Below are positions 1 to 8,297 of a DNA stretch of 38,201 nt, one piece after another; positions within the stretch are counted from its first letter, which is position 1; the number at the start of each line of letters is the position of its first letter. Below the pieces are notes generated by a model, which worked only from the letters and a program-made list of their open reading frames with translations, was not told the DNA's origin and searched no databases. The translations under genes were made by a program, and so were the position numbers. The stretch spans positions 1 to 38,201 of the forward strand of contig JAEWXG010000013.1 of assembly GCA_023396095.1 (NCBI GenBank), read 5' to 3'. This DNA comes from Bacillota bacterium. GTDB lineage: Bacteria > Bacillota > Clostridia > Christensenellales > UBA3700.

Positions 1-216
1 AGAAAAGGAAACTGTCTAGATAACAGTAAAATGGAAACATTCTTTGGCACACTAAAAACAGAAATGTTTTATGGACACGAATATAAGTTTAAAACATTAA
101 CTCAATTAAAAATAGCCATTGAAGAATATATAGACTATTACAATAACAAAAGAATACAATTGGTGTTAAATGGATTAACACCTTGCCAAGTGAGATTACA
201 AGGTTTATTATGCTAA
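1..216 (+). CDS. IS3-family transposase OrfB, C-terminal fragment (5' end outside window)
   Basis: The frame is open from base 1 and gives 71 residues. It starts with RKGNCLDNSKMETFFGTLK, the conserved block of IS150-type OrfB integrases around the last acidic residue of the DDE catalytic triad (the Glu in MET-FF). The tail IDYYNNKRIQ and LTPCQVR matches the usual end of the family (YNxxRxQ, then xTPxxYR). An internal ATG at 31 is not the start, because the conserved motif extends upstream of it. The protein would catalyse cut and paste of the IS through a circular intermediate. Whether the upstream part is intact cannot be seen. Confidence 0.9.
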   Translation, partial: RKGNCLDNSKMETFFGTLKTEMFYGHEYKFKTLTQLKIAIEEYIDYYNNKRIQLVLNGLTPCQVRLQGLLC

Positions 217-249
217 TTAGATATTGTCCAACTTTTTGGGTTCACCTCA
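1..249 (+). mobile_element. 3' end of an IS3-family (IS150-like) insertion sequence
   Basis: The window starts inside the element. The sequence carries the end of the transposase reading frame and then, at about 224-249, the terminal sequence GTCCAACTTTTTGGGTTCA ending in CACCTCA. IS3-family ends normally begin with TG and finish with CA, and a TTGG-pyrimidine/AACTTTTTGGG end is familiar from IS150-type elements. This fixes the right boundary at about base 249. The left end and any target duplication lie outside the window. Confidence 0.8.
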
Positions 250-468
250 TAACCCTTTAAAACCTTGCAAATTTTGAATGCTTAAAAAATCAAAACAGAG
301 AAACTAATACCACTAATTAATTAACTCTAAAACATTGTTTTTCTTAATTCGTAATATGGCTTGTTTATATGATTGTTATAAATATATACGAATAAAAAAT
401 GTATACTCTCGAAAATACCTCTTTCTATGAAATAGCACTTTTTATCTTAACATGTTATACTTCAGATT

Positions 469-642
469 ATGGATCATAAAATTATGGCTCTAGGTTTTAT
501 TGCCGCAATCATGTTGTTTGTCATTCTTGCGTTTATTAAAATGATTGCAACAAAAAAACATAATAAAAAAATTAAATCTAAAAAAATAGAAGTTGTTTCC
601 ACAACTCCTAATAACTCTCATGTAGATGATTTAACAAATTAA
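469..642 (+). CDS. Small single-pass membrane protein, 57 residues
   Basis: This small frame, in the gap between the IS end and citrate synthase, encodes 57 residues. A short N-terminus is followed by one hydrophobic segment at about residues 7-25 (MALGFIAAIMLFVILAF), a basic stretch rich in Lys (about 29-40) and a polar tail, giving a predicted N-out, C-in topology. There is no clear Shine-Dalgarno sequence. A TGTTATACT extended -10 motif lies at 452-460, so a transcript would begin at or just before the ATG, which suggests leaderless translation. It converges on citrate synthase with 5 bases between the stops. No family was recognised. The composition is plausible for a real small protein, but it could also be chance. 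Confidence 0.45.
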   Translation: MDHKIMALGFIAAIMLFVILAFIKMIATKKHNKKIKSKKIEVVSTTPNNSHVDDLTN

Positions 643-647
643 CTTAC

Positions 648-2006
648 TTATCTATTTTCCATTGGCGTATATTTTCTATGAGGTGCAATGCTCACGTATC
701 CAGGTCTAATAATTTTACTACTATTAGAAACCTCTTCTATTCTGTGCGCACTCCATCCAACGATTCTAGAAACAGCAAACAATGGCGTAAATAGTTCAAC
801 CGGTATATCTAACATACTATATGCAAAACCAGAATAAAAATCAACATTAGCGCTAACACCCTTATATGTTTTTCTTCTGTCCCCGATAATTTGTGGAGCA
901 AGTTTTTCAACTTTCTTATATAAATCAAACTCTTCAAATCTTCCTTTTTCAAGAGCAAGTTTTTCAACATATTCTCTTATAATATTAGCTCTTGGATCTG
1001 ATAGTGAATATACAGCATGCCCCATTCCATAGATTAGTCCCTGTTTATCAAACGCTTGTTTATCTAAGACTTTATTCAAATATTCTTCTACTTCAGATTC
1101 TGTCCCTTTACGTATGTTTTTCTTTAAGTCTTCAAACATCTTGACAACTTTAATATTAGCTCCACCATGCCTTGGCCCTTTCAAGGAGCCTAAAGCCCCA
1201 GAAATACAAGAATATGTATCTGTTGCAGAGGAACTTAACAAATGCATAGCAAATGTAGAATTATTACCACCACCGTGCTCCGCGTGTAAAACTAGTAAAA
1301 GATCCAACATTCTTTCTTCTAGTTCTGTATATGATGAATCCATTCTTAGAAGCCTAAATATATTTGCTGCAGTCCCGAGTGACGCATCAGGGTGATGAAT
1401 AAATAAACTTTTATCTTTATAATAGTATTCATATGCTTTTAGCCCATATACAGCAATCAAAGGAAACTGTGCTGTCAATTGTAATGACTGTTTTAAAATA
1501 TTTGAAATACTAATGTCATCTGCATTATTGTCATAATAATATAAAGCTAAAACGCTTCTTGCCATAGCATTCATCATATCTTCTGAAGGCGCTTTCATTA
1601 TTATATCTCTTACAAATGTCTTAGGTAACTCTCTATATGAGGTTAATAAAGTCTCAAATTCTGCTAACTGTGCTCTATCTGGTAGATCACCAAATAACAA
1701 TAAATATGCAGCTTCTTCAAACGCATGGACTTTACTAATCATTGATCCTTTTATCAAGTCTTCAATATTTATCCCTCTATAATACAACTCCCCTTCGCAA
1801 GATACTTCCTCGCCTTTTTCATTAACCTTATACGAAATAATATCTGATATTTCAGTCAAACCAGCTGGGACACCTTTACCATCAATATCTCTTAACCCTC
1901 TTTTGACTTGATACTTTTGGTATAAATCTGGATTAATATACGTGCTTTTAATGGCTTTCTTTGTTAGTTTTTCAATTATAGAAGTATTTCTTTCTGAAAA
2001 TCCCAT
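648..2006 (-). CDS. gltA: Citrate synthase
   Basis: This 452-residue protein condenses oxaloacetate with acetyl-CoA to give citrate, the entry to the oxidative TCA branch and glutamate synthesis. The triad expected of the family is visible: His280 in GPRHGGAN, His330 in GMGHAVY and Asp389 in NVDFYSG. The substrate-binding His segment LHAEHGGGNNSTF is at about 240-252. The length and the N-terminal extension before the ACEGELYYRG-like block (about 70-78) fit the larger clostridial form. The start is supported by GAGGTG four bases upstream of ATG. It is monocistronic in view. No aconitase or isocitrate dehydrogenase lies next to it, so whether it feeds glutamate synthesis here is inference. Confidence 0.95.
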   Translation of the reverse strand: MGFSERNTSIIEKLTKKAIKSTYINPDLYQKYQVKRGLRDIDGKGVPAGLTEISDIISYKVNEKGEEVSCEGELYYRGINIEDLIKGSMISKVHAFEEAAYLLLFGDLPDRAQLAEFETLLTSYRELPKTFVRDIIMKAPSEDMMNAMARSVLALYYYDNNADDISISNILKQSLQLTAQFPLIAVYGLKAYEYYYKDKSLFIHHPDASLGTAANIFRLLRMDSSYTELEERMLDLLLVLHAEHGGGNNSTFAMHLLSSSATDTYSCISGALGSLKGPRHGGANIKVVKMFEDLKKNIRKGTESEVEEYLNKVLDKQAFDKQGLIYGMGHAVYSLSDPRANIIREYVEKLALEKGRFEEFDLYKKVEKLAPQIIGDRRKTYKGVSANVDFYSGFAYSMLDIPVELFTPLFAVSRIVGWSAHRIEEVSNSSKIIRPGYVSIAPHRKYTPMENR

Positions 2007-2037
2007 TTTTCACCTCAAATTTATTTCTTATTTTGTA

Positions 2038-2046
2038 ATTTTACCA
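2038..2046 (-). promoter_or_regulatory. Extended -10 element for citrate synthase
   Basis: On the minus strand the sequence reads TGGTAAAAT about 30 bases upstream of the citrate synthase start. This is an extended -10 box (TGnTAnnAT). No good -35 hexamer sits at the right distance, so this is a modest prediction. Confidence 0.35.
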
Positions 2047-2334
2047 TAATTAATAAACATTTAATAGATTTTTTATTAATTAATATGCGGAACGCGTTCG
2101 TAAGCGTAAAGATTTAAGAGTAATTGCAACATTACACTCTATTGCTATTATCCTGCAATTAATTTATCCTACAAACATAGATATAAGAAATAATCATAAG
2201 TTTGCAAAGATTATATTTTATGATTATAATCGCTGCTACCTAACTTTTTACAAAATTGCTTCTCAATGATTATTGCTCTACAAAACTCAACTAATTAATC
2301 AACTATATTAACAAGCTTATATGTAAATAATGTA
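2047..2334. other. Intergenic region with inverted repeats, no gene seen
   Basis: The gap between citrate synthase and trpB2 has no convincing frame. It holds a perfect 10-bp palindrome, GAACGCGTTC, at 2090-2099, in an unusually GC-rich patch. It also holds a 10-bp inverted repeat, ATAATCATAA / TTATGATTAT, at 2190-2199 and 2218-2227 with an 18-base loop. The latter could form a hairpin at the end of the trpB2 transcript, but it lacks a clear T tract. Either could be a regulator site. Confidence 0.3.
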
Positions 2335-3708
2335 TTAAAATTTAAAATTTGTTTTTGGTATACTTTTAAAACCTTCCTGCAACATTTCTTGTGTATATTC
2401 TGCATCTACTATTTTCCCGCTAAAATAGTTCTCATATGCCGTTGTATCAAATTGCCCATGTCCAGTAACATTAAATACTATAACTTTTTCTTCTCCGCTT
2501 TCTTTGCAGATCAATGCTTGTTTAATTGCTTCCGCTATTGCATGCCCTGATTCCGGAGCTGGTAAAATGCATTCAGCCTTCACAAAATCTAATGAAGCCT
2601 TAAAAACCTCTTTTTGTTTTACAGCAACAGCTCTTGCGAGCCCTTCATGAAACACCTTACTAACTAGTGGGCCCATTCCATGAAAACGCAAGCCTCCCGC
2701 GTGGATTGATGGTGGCATAAAATTATTTCCTAAAGTATATTGCAACATTTTAGGAGTTAAATGCCCAATATCAGAATAATCATATGCATACCTACCTCTT
2801 GTGATAGATGGACATGCCATAGGTTCTACTCCGATGATATCAAGATTTTTACCATTCATTTTTTCTTCTACAAAAGGAAAGGCTATTCCTCCAAAATTAC
2901 TACCCCCACCACAACAAGCAATAATCATATCTGGTTTTTCATCTATTTGTTTTAATTGAGCTTGAGTCTCTAAACCAATAACTGTCTGATGCATCACAAC
3001 ATGATTCATACAACTACCTAAAACATATTTTGCATTTTGTGAACTTTGCACAACTTCAATTGCTTCAGTTATAGCCGTTCCAAGTGAGCCACTACTATTA
3101 GGGTCCTTAGCTAAAATCGCTTTCCCAGCTTTTGTTACATTGCTTGGTGATTCGTGAACGGTAGCCCCAAAACATTTAATTAAATTAAATCTTTCTTTCT
3201 TTTGTTGAGCAGACGCTTTAACCATAAACACTTCACATTCGACATCTAACATGTTACAAGCAACTGATAGTGCTGTTCCCCATTGTCCTGCGCCTGTTTC
3301 CGTCACTAGTTTAGTAACCCCTTCCTTTTTATTGTAATAAACTTGTGGTATTGCTGAATTCAACTTATGACTTCCGGAAGGGTTAACACCCTCATACTTG
3401 TAATACAATCTTGCTGGAGTTCCCAACATTTTTTCAAGTCGATACGCCCTATGTAGTGGTGTTGCCCTAAACATTTTATATAATTCATCAACTGGTTGTG
3501 GAATCTCAATATATTTTTCATTACTCAATTCGTGAATTGAACTTTCTCTTGAAAAAATTTGCGATAAATGATCAACAGTAACTATTTGATCATCATCAGT
3601 CAAATATGGCTCTACATTATTAAATAATGCTCTTAAATTAAGCCATGCTTTTGGTCTATTTTTCTCTTCTAAATAAATTTGTTGTGGGATATCATTTCTT
3701 TTTCCCAT
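2335..3708 (-). CDS. trpB: TrpB2-type tryptophan synthase beta chain (PLP enzyme)
   Basis: This 457-residue fold-type II PLP enzyme joins indole and serine to make tryptophan. Motifs seen: GSHKLNSA with the PLP Lys at 115, ETGAGQWG with the catalytic Glu at 137, and the phosphate-binding loop CGGGSNFGG at 266-274. The long N-terminal part before the core, with the ATPLHRAYRLEK block, marks the TrpB2 branch rather than the shorter TrpA-partnered TrpB1. No trpA or other trp gene is in the window, which fits a stand-alone indole-salvage role; that role is inference. The start is well supported by GAGGAGGTTAGAT-ATG. A promoter lies at 3765-3793. Confidence 0.9.
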   Translation of the reverse strand: MGKRNDIPQQIYLEEKNRPKAWLNLRALFNNVEPYLTDDDQIVTVDHLSQIFSRESSIHELSNEKYIEIPQPVDELYKMFRATPLHRAYRLEKMLGTPARLYYKYEGVNPSGSHKLNSAIPQVYYNKKEGVTKLVTETGAGQWGTALSVACNMLDVECEVFMVKASAQQKKERFNLIKCFGATVHESPSNVTKAGKAILAKDPNSSGSLGTAITEAIEVVQSSQNAKYVLGSCMNHVVMHQTVIGLETQAQLKQIDEKPDMIIACCGGGSNFGGIAFPFVEEKMNGKNLDIIGVEPMACPSITRGRYAYDYSDIGHLTPKMLQYTLGNNFMPPSIHAGGLRFHGMGPLVSKVFHEGLARAVAVKQKEVFKASLDFVKAECILPAPESGHAIAEAIKQALICKESGEEKVIVFNVTGHGQFDTTAYENYFSGKIVDAEYTQEMLQEGFKSIPKTNFKF

Positions 3709-3764
3709 ATCTAACCTCCTCTACTCTTTCTGTTCTATTCTCAACTATTCCATTCAATTTTCTT

Positions 3765-3793
3765 ATCGTATTATAAATACTAGATAATGTCAA
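3765..3793 (-). promoter_or_regulatory. Promoter for trpB2
   Basis: On the minus strand a perfect -35 TTGACA is followed by 17 bases and the -10 hexamer TACGAT, about 57 bases upstream of the start codon. The -10 is only four of six, but the -35 and spacing are ideal. A TATAAT-like overlap inside the spacer is too close to the -35 to be used with it. Confidence 0.5.
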
Positions 3794-3815
3794 TTTAATA
3801 TTAATAATACTAATC

Positions 3816-4577
3816 TTATTTAAGGTCAATAACACCATACTGATTTAAAATGCTATCAATAACTTTAATATATGTCTGTATTGATTTGACATTAGCAACC
3901 ATATTTCTAAATGCAATCCAAATTGTTGTAACTATCTTTGAGTTGAATGTATCAAGAGCATAATTTAAACCTGAAACTACAAATAGAATATCCGCTTTTA
4001 ATTCTTCCACAATTGTTGAATCTTCTTGAACAGCTATTATCATATCTGTCAAAGATGGAATTACTTGTTCCTTAACAACCTCATCAATATCTTTATAATC
4101 TACATCATCCGATACTATTTTCTTATCTTCTGCATCTTGTTCTTCCTGATCAAAATATTTACCTTCAATTACATCACGAAATGCAACAACATACTTTGAC
4201 AAAATTGTACTGCAAAACATGTTGAACGAGTCAGATATAGTTGCCGCAGGAAAAAAATCTTTTAAAAATTTATTTATTGCAATCGATTGTGTATCGAACT
4301 CATATAATATACCAGAAACTAAACAAACAATTTTTTTAGGATTAGAAGGTAGGTTAAAAATGTTGCCGGATGGTAAATAATTTTCGGCTTTCCTAAATTC
4401 AGAAGCATAATTTGCATACTCATTACATTCTTGCAATTTTTGTGCTAAAATTCTGTTTTTTGTGAGTGCTATTAAAAATTTTGAAATAGTTTTTGCAGAA
4501 AAAATAATTCCGCTTTCTAGAACATTTCTACATTCAGATTCCACTATCTCATACGCTTCCATTTCTAAACCATTCAT
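3816..4577 (-). CDS. Conserved-type hypothetical protein, 253 residues
   Basis: I do not recognise this protein. It appears largely helical, with no signal peptide or clear transmembrane segment. An acidic, flexible-looking linker at about 143-165 (DQEEQDAEDKKIVSDD) divides it into two similar-sized halves. Each half carries a related phrase: KIVCLVSGILYEFDTQSIAI at about 82-101 and ADILFVVSGLNYALDTFNSKI at about 195-215. This suggests an internal duplication of a helical module. The start is supported by AAGGAAG nine bases upstream and its own promoter. It is transcribed divergently from the HPr-like gene. The function is unknown. Confidence 0.75.
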   Translation of the reverse strand: MNGLEMEAYEIVESECRNVLESGIIFSAKTISKFLIALTKNRILAQKLQECNEYANYASEFRKAENYLPSGNIFNLPSNPKKIVCLVSGILYEFDTQSIAINKFLKDFFPAATISDSFNMFCSTILSKYVVAFRDVIEGKYFDQEEQDAEDKKIVSDDVDYKDIDEVVKEQVIPSLTDMIIAVQEDSTIVEELKADILFVVSGLNYALDTFNSKIVTTIWIAFRNMVANVKSIQTYIKVIDSILNQYGVIDLK

Positions 4578-4607
4578 AATTAATTTCTTCCTTAAAATAA
4601 TAAGTAA

Positions 4608-4635
4608 ATTATAACAAAAAATAATGATAACTCAA
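4608..4635 (-). promoter_or_regulatory. Promoter for the 253-residue hypothetical gene
   Basis: On the minus strand TTGAGT is followed by 16 bases and TATAAT, the latter preceded by TGT (extended -10). It lies about 31 bases upstream of the start codon. Confidence 0.65.
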
Positions 4636-4716
4636 ATTAAACTTAATTTATTCTTGCATTTAACTTTTTAAATAAATATTTTTTAATAAACAACCATTTT
4701 TTAATATGTATATTCA

Positions 4717-4746
4717 TTGCCAAAGTCTACTAATTTCATTTATAAT
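4717..4746 (+). promoter_or_regulatory. Promoter for the HPr-like / DUF4364 pair
   Basis: TTGCCA (five of six) is followed by an 18-base spacer and a perfect TATAAT. Transcription would begin near 4753. This rules out the in-frame ATG at 4706 as the start of the following gene and supports the GTG at 4778. Confidence 0.7.
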
Positions 4747-4777
4747 GTTACTACTTAAATGCAGGGTGGAGGACATA

Positions 4778-5023
4778 GTGAAATCAATATTAATTAATCT
4801 TGACAATTCAGATAAAATAAAAAAATTTGTACAAATTACTTCTAAGTATTCATATGATATTGACATACGAAGTAGTAGATATGTCGTTAACGCTAAATCA
4901 ATACTTGGTATTTTTAGCCTTTCTTTAAATCACCCTCTTGTTTTAGAAATTTACAGTGATGATTGTCAAGATTTGCTCGATGAGATCCTACCTTTCGCTA
5001 TAAAACAAAATGGAAACAAATAA
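4778..5023 (+). CDS. HPr-like protein lacking the active-site His (Crh-like)
   Basis: This 81-residue protein has the HPr fold pattern. Aligned by eye to HPr through the blocks SKY, VN-KSI-G and the second-helix region, its AKSILGIFSLS matches the HPr KSIMGVMSLG block. Ser41 therefore corresponds to regulatory Ser46. The residue in the place of phosphocarrier His15 is Asn10, and the GIHARPA motif is absent. It therefore cannot carry phosphate in the PTS relay, but could be phosphorylated by HprK, as Crh is in Bacillus (Gln at that site). GTG is chosen as start because GGAGG stands five bases before it and the promoter TATAAT is at 4741. Its end overlaps the next gene. The Crh-like role is inference. 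Confidence 0.8.
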   Translation: MKSILINLDNSDKIKKFVQITSKYSYDIDIRSSRYVVNAKSILGIFSLSLNHPLVLEIYSDDCQDLLDEILPFAIKQNGNK

Positions 5024-5528
5024 CGATTTTAAAAATAAACTTATTATTCTTATGGTTTTCGACTGTATGAATGTTTCTTTAACAAAAGAGACATTAATAG
5101 ATATAGTGACCGAAAATGAATGGATTGATTTGATATATATCGATTCCCTTTTCCTCGCTCTATTAAAAGCCGGATTAATCATTAAAAAACCAAAAGACAA
5201 AAAAAATTCGTATATCCTTTCAGCCGATGGCAGGCAGTGCCTTATTTCCTGGCAAGAAGTTCTTCCTGCCGCTCAACGAAATGAAATCAAACAAAAAATT
5301 GATAAGGATAGGTTAAATTATAGACTAAAAGGAGATTATTTTGCCGACTATAATAAAGCAAGCGATGGGACATACAATGTTCAATTAGTAATTCGCGGAG
5401 CATCAGAACCAATACTCGATATTAGACTAAATGTTTCAAGTAGAAATAAAGCGAAATGGATTTATGAAACCTGGCCAACAAAAGCCTTTAATATACATGA
5501 AACTATATTTGATTTACTAAACGATTAA
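5010..5528 (+). CDS. DUF4364-family protein (probable winged-helix regulator)
   Basis: The 172-residue protein begins with a helical DNA-binding-like part at about residues 8-75 (LIILMVFDCMNVSLTKETL, then FLALLKAGLI and SYILSADGRQCL, the helix-turn-helix and wing pattern). A beta-rich C-terminal half follows at about 110-165. This layout matches the DUF4364 family of Firmicutes, which I assign from memory of the pattern. Its ATG lies inside the end of the HPr-like gene, a 14-base overlap, so the two are translationally coupled. That link to a probable HprK target suggests a role in carbon or nutrient control, but this is inference. Confidence 0.7.
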   Translation: METNNDFKNKLIILMVFDCMNVSLTKETLIDIVTENEWIDLIYIDSLFLALLKAGLIIKKPKDKKNSYILSADGRQCLISWQEVLPAAQRNEIKQKIDKDRLNYRLKGDYFADYNKASDGTYNVQLVIRGASEPILDIRLNVSSRNKAKWIYETWPTKAFNIHETIFDLLND

Positions 5529-5553
5529 CTCGTATAAATAAAATTCCCCAAAT

Positions 5554-5631
5554 AAGCTAACCGTCAACAATCTTGAAATATGGTAAGCCTAATTATGCAT
5601 TCATAACTTCTTCTATTGTTTAGCTTCTTTT
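5554..5631 (+). terminator. Possible terminator after the DUF4364 gene
   Basis: AAGCTAA and AACAAT on the left can pair with ATTGTTTAGCTT on the right, across a long loop, followed by CTTTTT. The two-part stem and large loop make this a weak prediction. Confidence 0.3.
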
Positions 5632-5672
5632 TACTCTTCAAACATAATCGTTTTTTTTTGCATCGCTCAAAT

Positions 5673-5706
5673 AAATAATGCTCCTTCTTTCGCGGAAGCA
5701 TTATTT
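5673..5706. terminator. Hairpin between convergent transcripts
   Basis: The arms AAATAATGCT and AGCATTATTT pair perfectly around a 14-base loop rich in C and G. It lies between the plus-strand DUF4364 gene and the minus-strand symporter gene. Neither side has a long T tract, so it may act as a transcript end or RNA stabiliser for both. The rest of 5529-5850 shows no gene. Confidence 0.5.
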
Positions 5707-5850
5707 GTTACGTTAACTTAAACATCATCTTATTAAGACAATAAAATTTTACTTATTTTATTGCAAAGCTAATCACAAAAAGCCATTAATGATGCCATTG
5801 TCTTTTAATATTTTACTATTATAATAAATGCCGGCCGTCTATTAAATTTC

Positions 5851-7341
5851 CTAGGCAACTGTCATAGCTTCTACTTGCTCTTTAAGATTTGCAGATTGAG
5901 CTTTTCTTTCCGCAACTCTAGCAACTGCTGCTCTCTGTTGATCTTCAGTAAACTTATAGAAGAACAATGGAATAGCACAAGCAATATTACTCAATGCAGG
6001 CAATAAAGCTGACAATAGCCATAATGTTCTTAATGTCTTGTCTGTTGCTTCTACATTTGGTTCATAAGAAGCTGCTCCCAATCCTAACAAAATAGCAAAA
6101 GCACAAACTGCCATACCTACTTTAGAAATAAATGTTTGCATTGCAAAACAAATTCCTTCCGCTCTCTCTCCAACTTTATCTTCTAGATAATCAACTGTAT
6201 CAGCAATCATTGCATATGAAAGAATATTAGCGAATCCAGATGGAATACCAGCTAAAATTAAGGTTATTACACCAAATACATATGTTCCTGTTGTCTTTCC
6301 ATTCGTTTTAAATCCGATAAAGTAAAGGATTAATAATAAAATTCCACCAACTATATGTGAATAAATAAACAAATTTTTCTTTCCAAATTTTTTAGATAAA
6401 TATGGCGTTAAAATTGATGCCAAGCCACCGCCTGGTGCTACCAATAATGTTATTATTGAAAATAAACTTTCAGATCCTAGTGTATACTTTGCATAATAAA
6501 TACCGCTAGATAAATATAAATATCTAGCACTTCCTAAAACACCAGATAATACAATTAACATCAATGGTTTATTCTTAAACAATAAAGAAAGATTATGTGG
6601 CAAAGATTTTGGTTTAACTTCTGAATAAAATCTTTCCTTTGTGTTTTTATAACCTAAATAGAATAATGGTATTGAAACAACTGAAATAGCTATTGCAAAA
6701 ATTAAGAATATTTTTGATGACATTTGAATATATTTTTCCGGATTATAAACTGCCAAATCTGGGTCATTATATTTCTTAACTGAATCAATAATAATTGGAA
6801 ATAAAACTGTTACCAATCCAGAACCTAGGGTGCATAATAACCTTGCAATTGTTAACATAAGATTTCTTAAATTAGTGTCAGAAGTCATAGCTGTGGATAA
6901 TCCCCAATATGGAACATCTACAACAGTGTAAACTACTGACCATATTGTATATATTACTCCAATGTATATCATTTTTGCGTTAATTGTCATTCCTGGAATA
7001 TTTGTAAAACAAAGTATTGTCATAATAGCAATTGGTATTGGTGTCCACTTTAAGTATGGTCTTAATTTACCATTTTTAGTATTTGTATAATCAACTATTG
7101 TTCCCATAATTGGATCATTAAATGCATCAAATAGTCTGACCCCTAAAAATAACCAAGCTAAAAACATTGGCCCTAATTTCATTGTATCAGTTAAAAATAA
7201 CATCAAAAATGATGATATAAATGTGCAAATTAAATTTTGCCCAAATCCAGCAATAGAATACGAAAGTATTTCTTTTGGCTGTAAGTCTGATTCAGGTGTA
7301 GTTCCACAAATCTTGTGGAGAAACATTTTCATCTTTTCCAT
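5851..7341 (-). CDS. GPH-family sugar:cation symporter (MFS superfamily)
   Basis: This 496-residue membrane protein has about 12 hydrophobic segments. It carries the signature of the glycoside-pentoside-hexuronide family: RLFDAFNDPIMGTIVDYT, then GKLRPYLKW at about 67-97. The second half repeats the major-facilitator pattern (KKFGKKNLFIY). The C-terminus is short, with no IIA-like domain such as LacS carries, so direct PTS phosphorylation is not expected. It imports a sugar or glycoside with H+ or Na+; the substrate is unknown. It follows hprK by 23 bases in the same direction, which suggests the three genes HAD-hprK-symporter are co-transcribed and that uptake is tied to carbon control. A GGGAG lies just before the start. 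Confidence 0.85.
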   Translation of the reverse strand: MEKMKMFLHKICGTTPESDLQPKEILSYSIAGFGQNLICTFISSFLMLFLTDTMKLGPMFLAWLFLGVRLFDAFNDPIMGTIVDYTNTKNGKLRPYLKWTPIPIAIMTILCFTNIPGMTINAKMIYIGVIYTIWSVVYTVVDVPYWGLSTAMTSDTNLRNLMLTIARLLCTLGSGLVTVLFPIIIDSVKKYNDPDLAVYNPEKYIQMSSKIFLIFAIAISVVSIPLFYLGYKNTKERFYSEVKPKSLPHNLSLLFKNKPLMLIVLSGVLGSARYLYLSSGIYYAKYTLGSESLFSIITLLVAPGGGLASILTPYLSKKFGKKNLFIYSHIVGGILLLILYFIGFKTNGKTTGTYVFGVITLILAGIPSGFANILSYAMIADTVDYLEDKVGERAEGICFAMQTFISKVGMAVCAFAILLGLGAASYEPNVEATDKTLRTLWLLSALLPALSNIACAIPLFFYKFTEDQQRAAVARVAERKAQSANLKEQVEAMTVA

Positions 7342-7364
7342 AATCTCCCATCCATTTATACAAT

Positions 7365-8297
7365 TTATTTTAAAAATTTACTAAGTGTATCAAATCCCAA
7401 ATTTTTCAACCTATAGCTTCTTGCCGCAACTTCTACTATTATTGATAAATTTCTACCCGCGGCAACTGGCAATGTCATCTTAGGAATATCAACACCTAAT
7501 ATTTTATCATAATTTTGGGTATCTCCTATCCTATCCACTAATAATTCACTAGTCCATTGCTTGAATTCAATAACAATATCTATTTTTTTATCATATAAAA
7601 CAGAACCAACCCCATATAAACTTCTTACATCAATAATCCCAATTCCTCGAACTTCCATGTAAAATCTAGTTTTCTCAGGAGCCATTCCTATTAACTCATT
7701 TTTTACTTTTTTAACAAACACAACATCATCTGCAACTAATTTATGTCCTCTCGTAATTAAATCTAATGCTGTTTCACTTTTTCCTAATCCGCTTTTACCC
7801 GTTATTAATACTCCAACCCCATTGATATCCAACAATTCTCCTGAAATTAATCCTGTTTCACTTAAATATATATTTAAAAATGATTGTAGTTCATTAATGA
7901 TATCGGATGTTATTTTCCCTGTTGAAAAAACTGGCGTGTCATATTTTTTTGCTATTTCTAAAACATCATCTTCAATTTTTAAATTTCTAGCAATAATAAC
8001 ACAGGGGATTCCTGTCTTAAAAAAACTTTCTAAAATTTTATTTTTTGTTAATCTATCTAATGAATTCAAATAATATATTTCAGCATTACCAATAACTTGT
8101 ACCCTTGAAGACGCAAAATATTCAGAAAATCCTGTGAAAAACAATCCAGGTCGATTAACACTTAGTGTTGACAATTTTATAGGCTTCTTGGAAGAAAAAA
8201 TCGTAAGCAAATCTAAAGATTTTGCAAATTCCTCTACCGTGATTTCTCGACATAGCAATTCTTCTTCTTTTTGATTAATTCTATATATGTTTTTCAT
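7365..8297 (-). CDS. hprK: HPr kinase/phosphorylase
   Basis: This 310-residue protein phosphorylates Ser46 of HPr and related proteins in response to glycolytic intermediates, and reverses it. The N-terminal half resembles the regulatory domain. The C-terminal domain carries the P-loop GKSGLGKS at 167-174, followed by ETALDLITRGHKLVADD, the family signature. MEVRGIGIIDVRSLYG and the late PVAAGRNLSIIVEVAA block are also present. By eye, the His that precedes the P-loop by about 27 residues in Bacillus and Lactobacillus HprK (in xHGxLVD) is Ser152 here (ISGELLD). This could affect the phosphorylase switch. Its start overlaps the HAD gene by 17 bases. A candidate substrate is the HPr-like protein about 3 kb away; the true HPr is not in view. 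Confidence 0.93.
   Translation of the reverse strand: MKNIYRINQKEEELLCREITVEEFAKSLDLLTIFSSKKPIKLSTLSVNRPGLFFTGFSEYFASSRVQVIGNAEIYYLNSLDRLTKNKILESFFKTGIPCVIIARNLKIEDDVLEIAKKYDTPVFSTGKITSDIINELQSFLNIYLSETGLISGELLDINGVGVLITGKSGLGKSETALDLITRGHKLVADDVVFVKKVKNELIGMAPEKTRFYMEVRGIGIIDVRSLYGVGSVLYDKKIDIVIEFKQWTSELLVDRIGDTQNYDKILGVDIPKMTLPVAAGRNLSIIVEVAARSYRLKNLGFDTLSKFLK

Noticed and set aside
4706..4777. ATG at 4706 as start of the HPr-like gene
   Set aside because: It lies upstream of the promoter -10 at 4741-4746. The GTG at 4778 has GGAGG and starts at the usual first strand of HPr.
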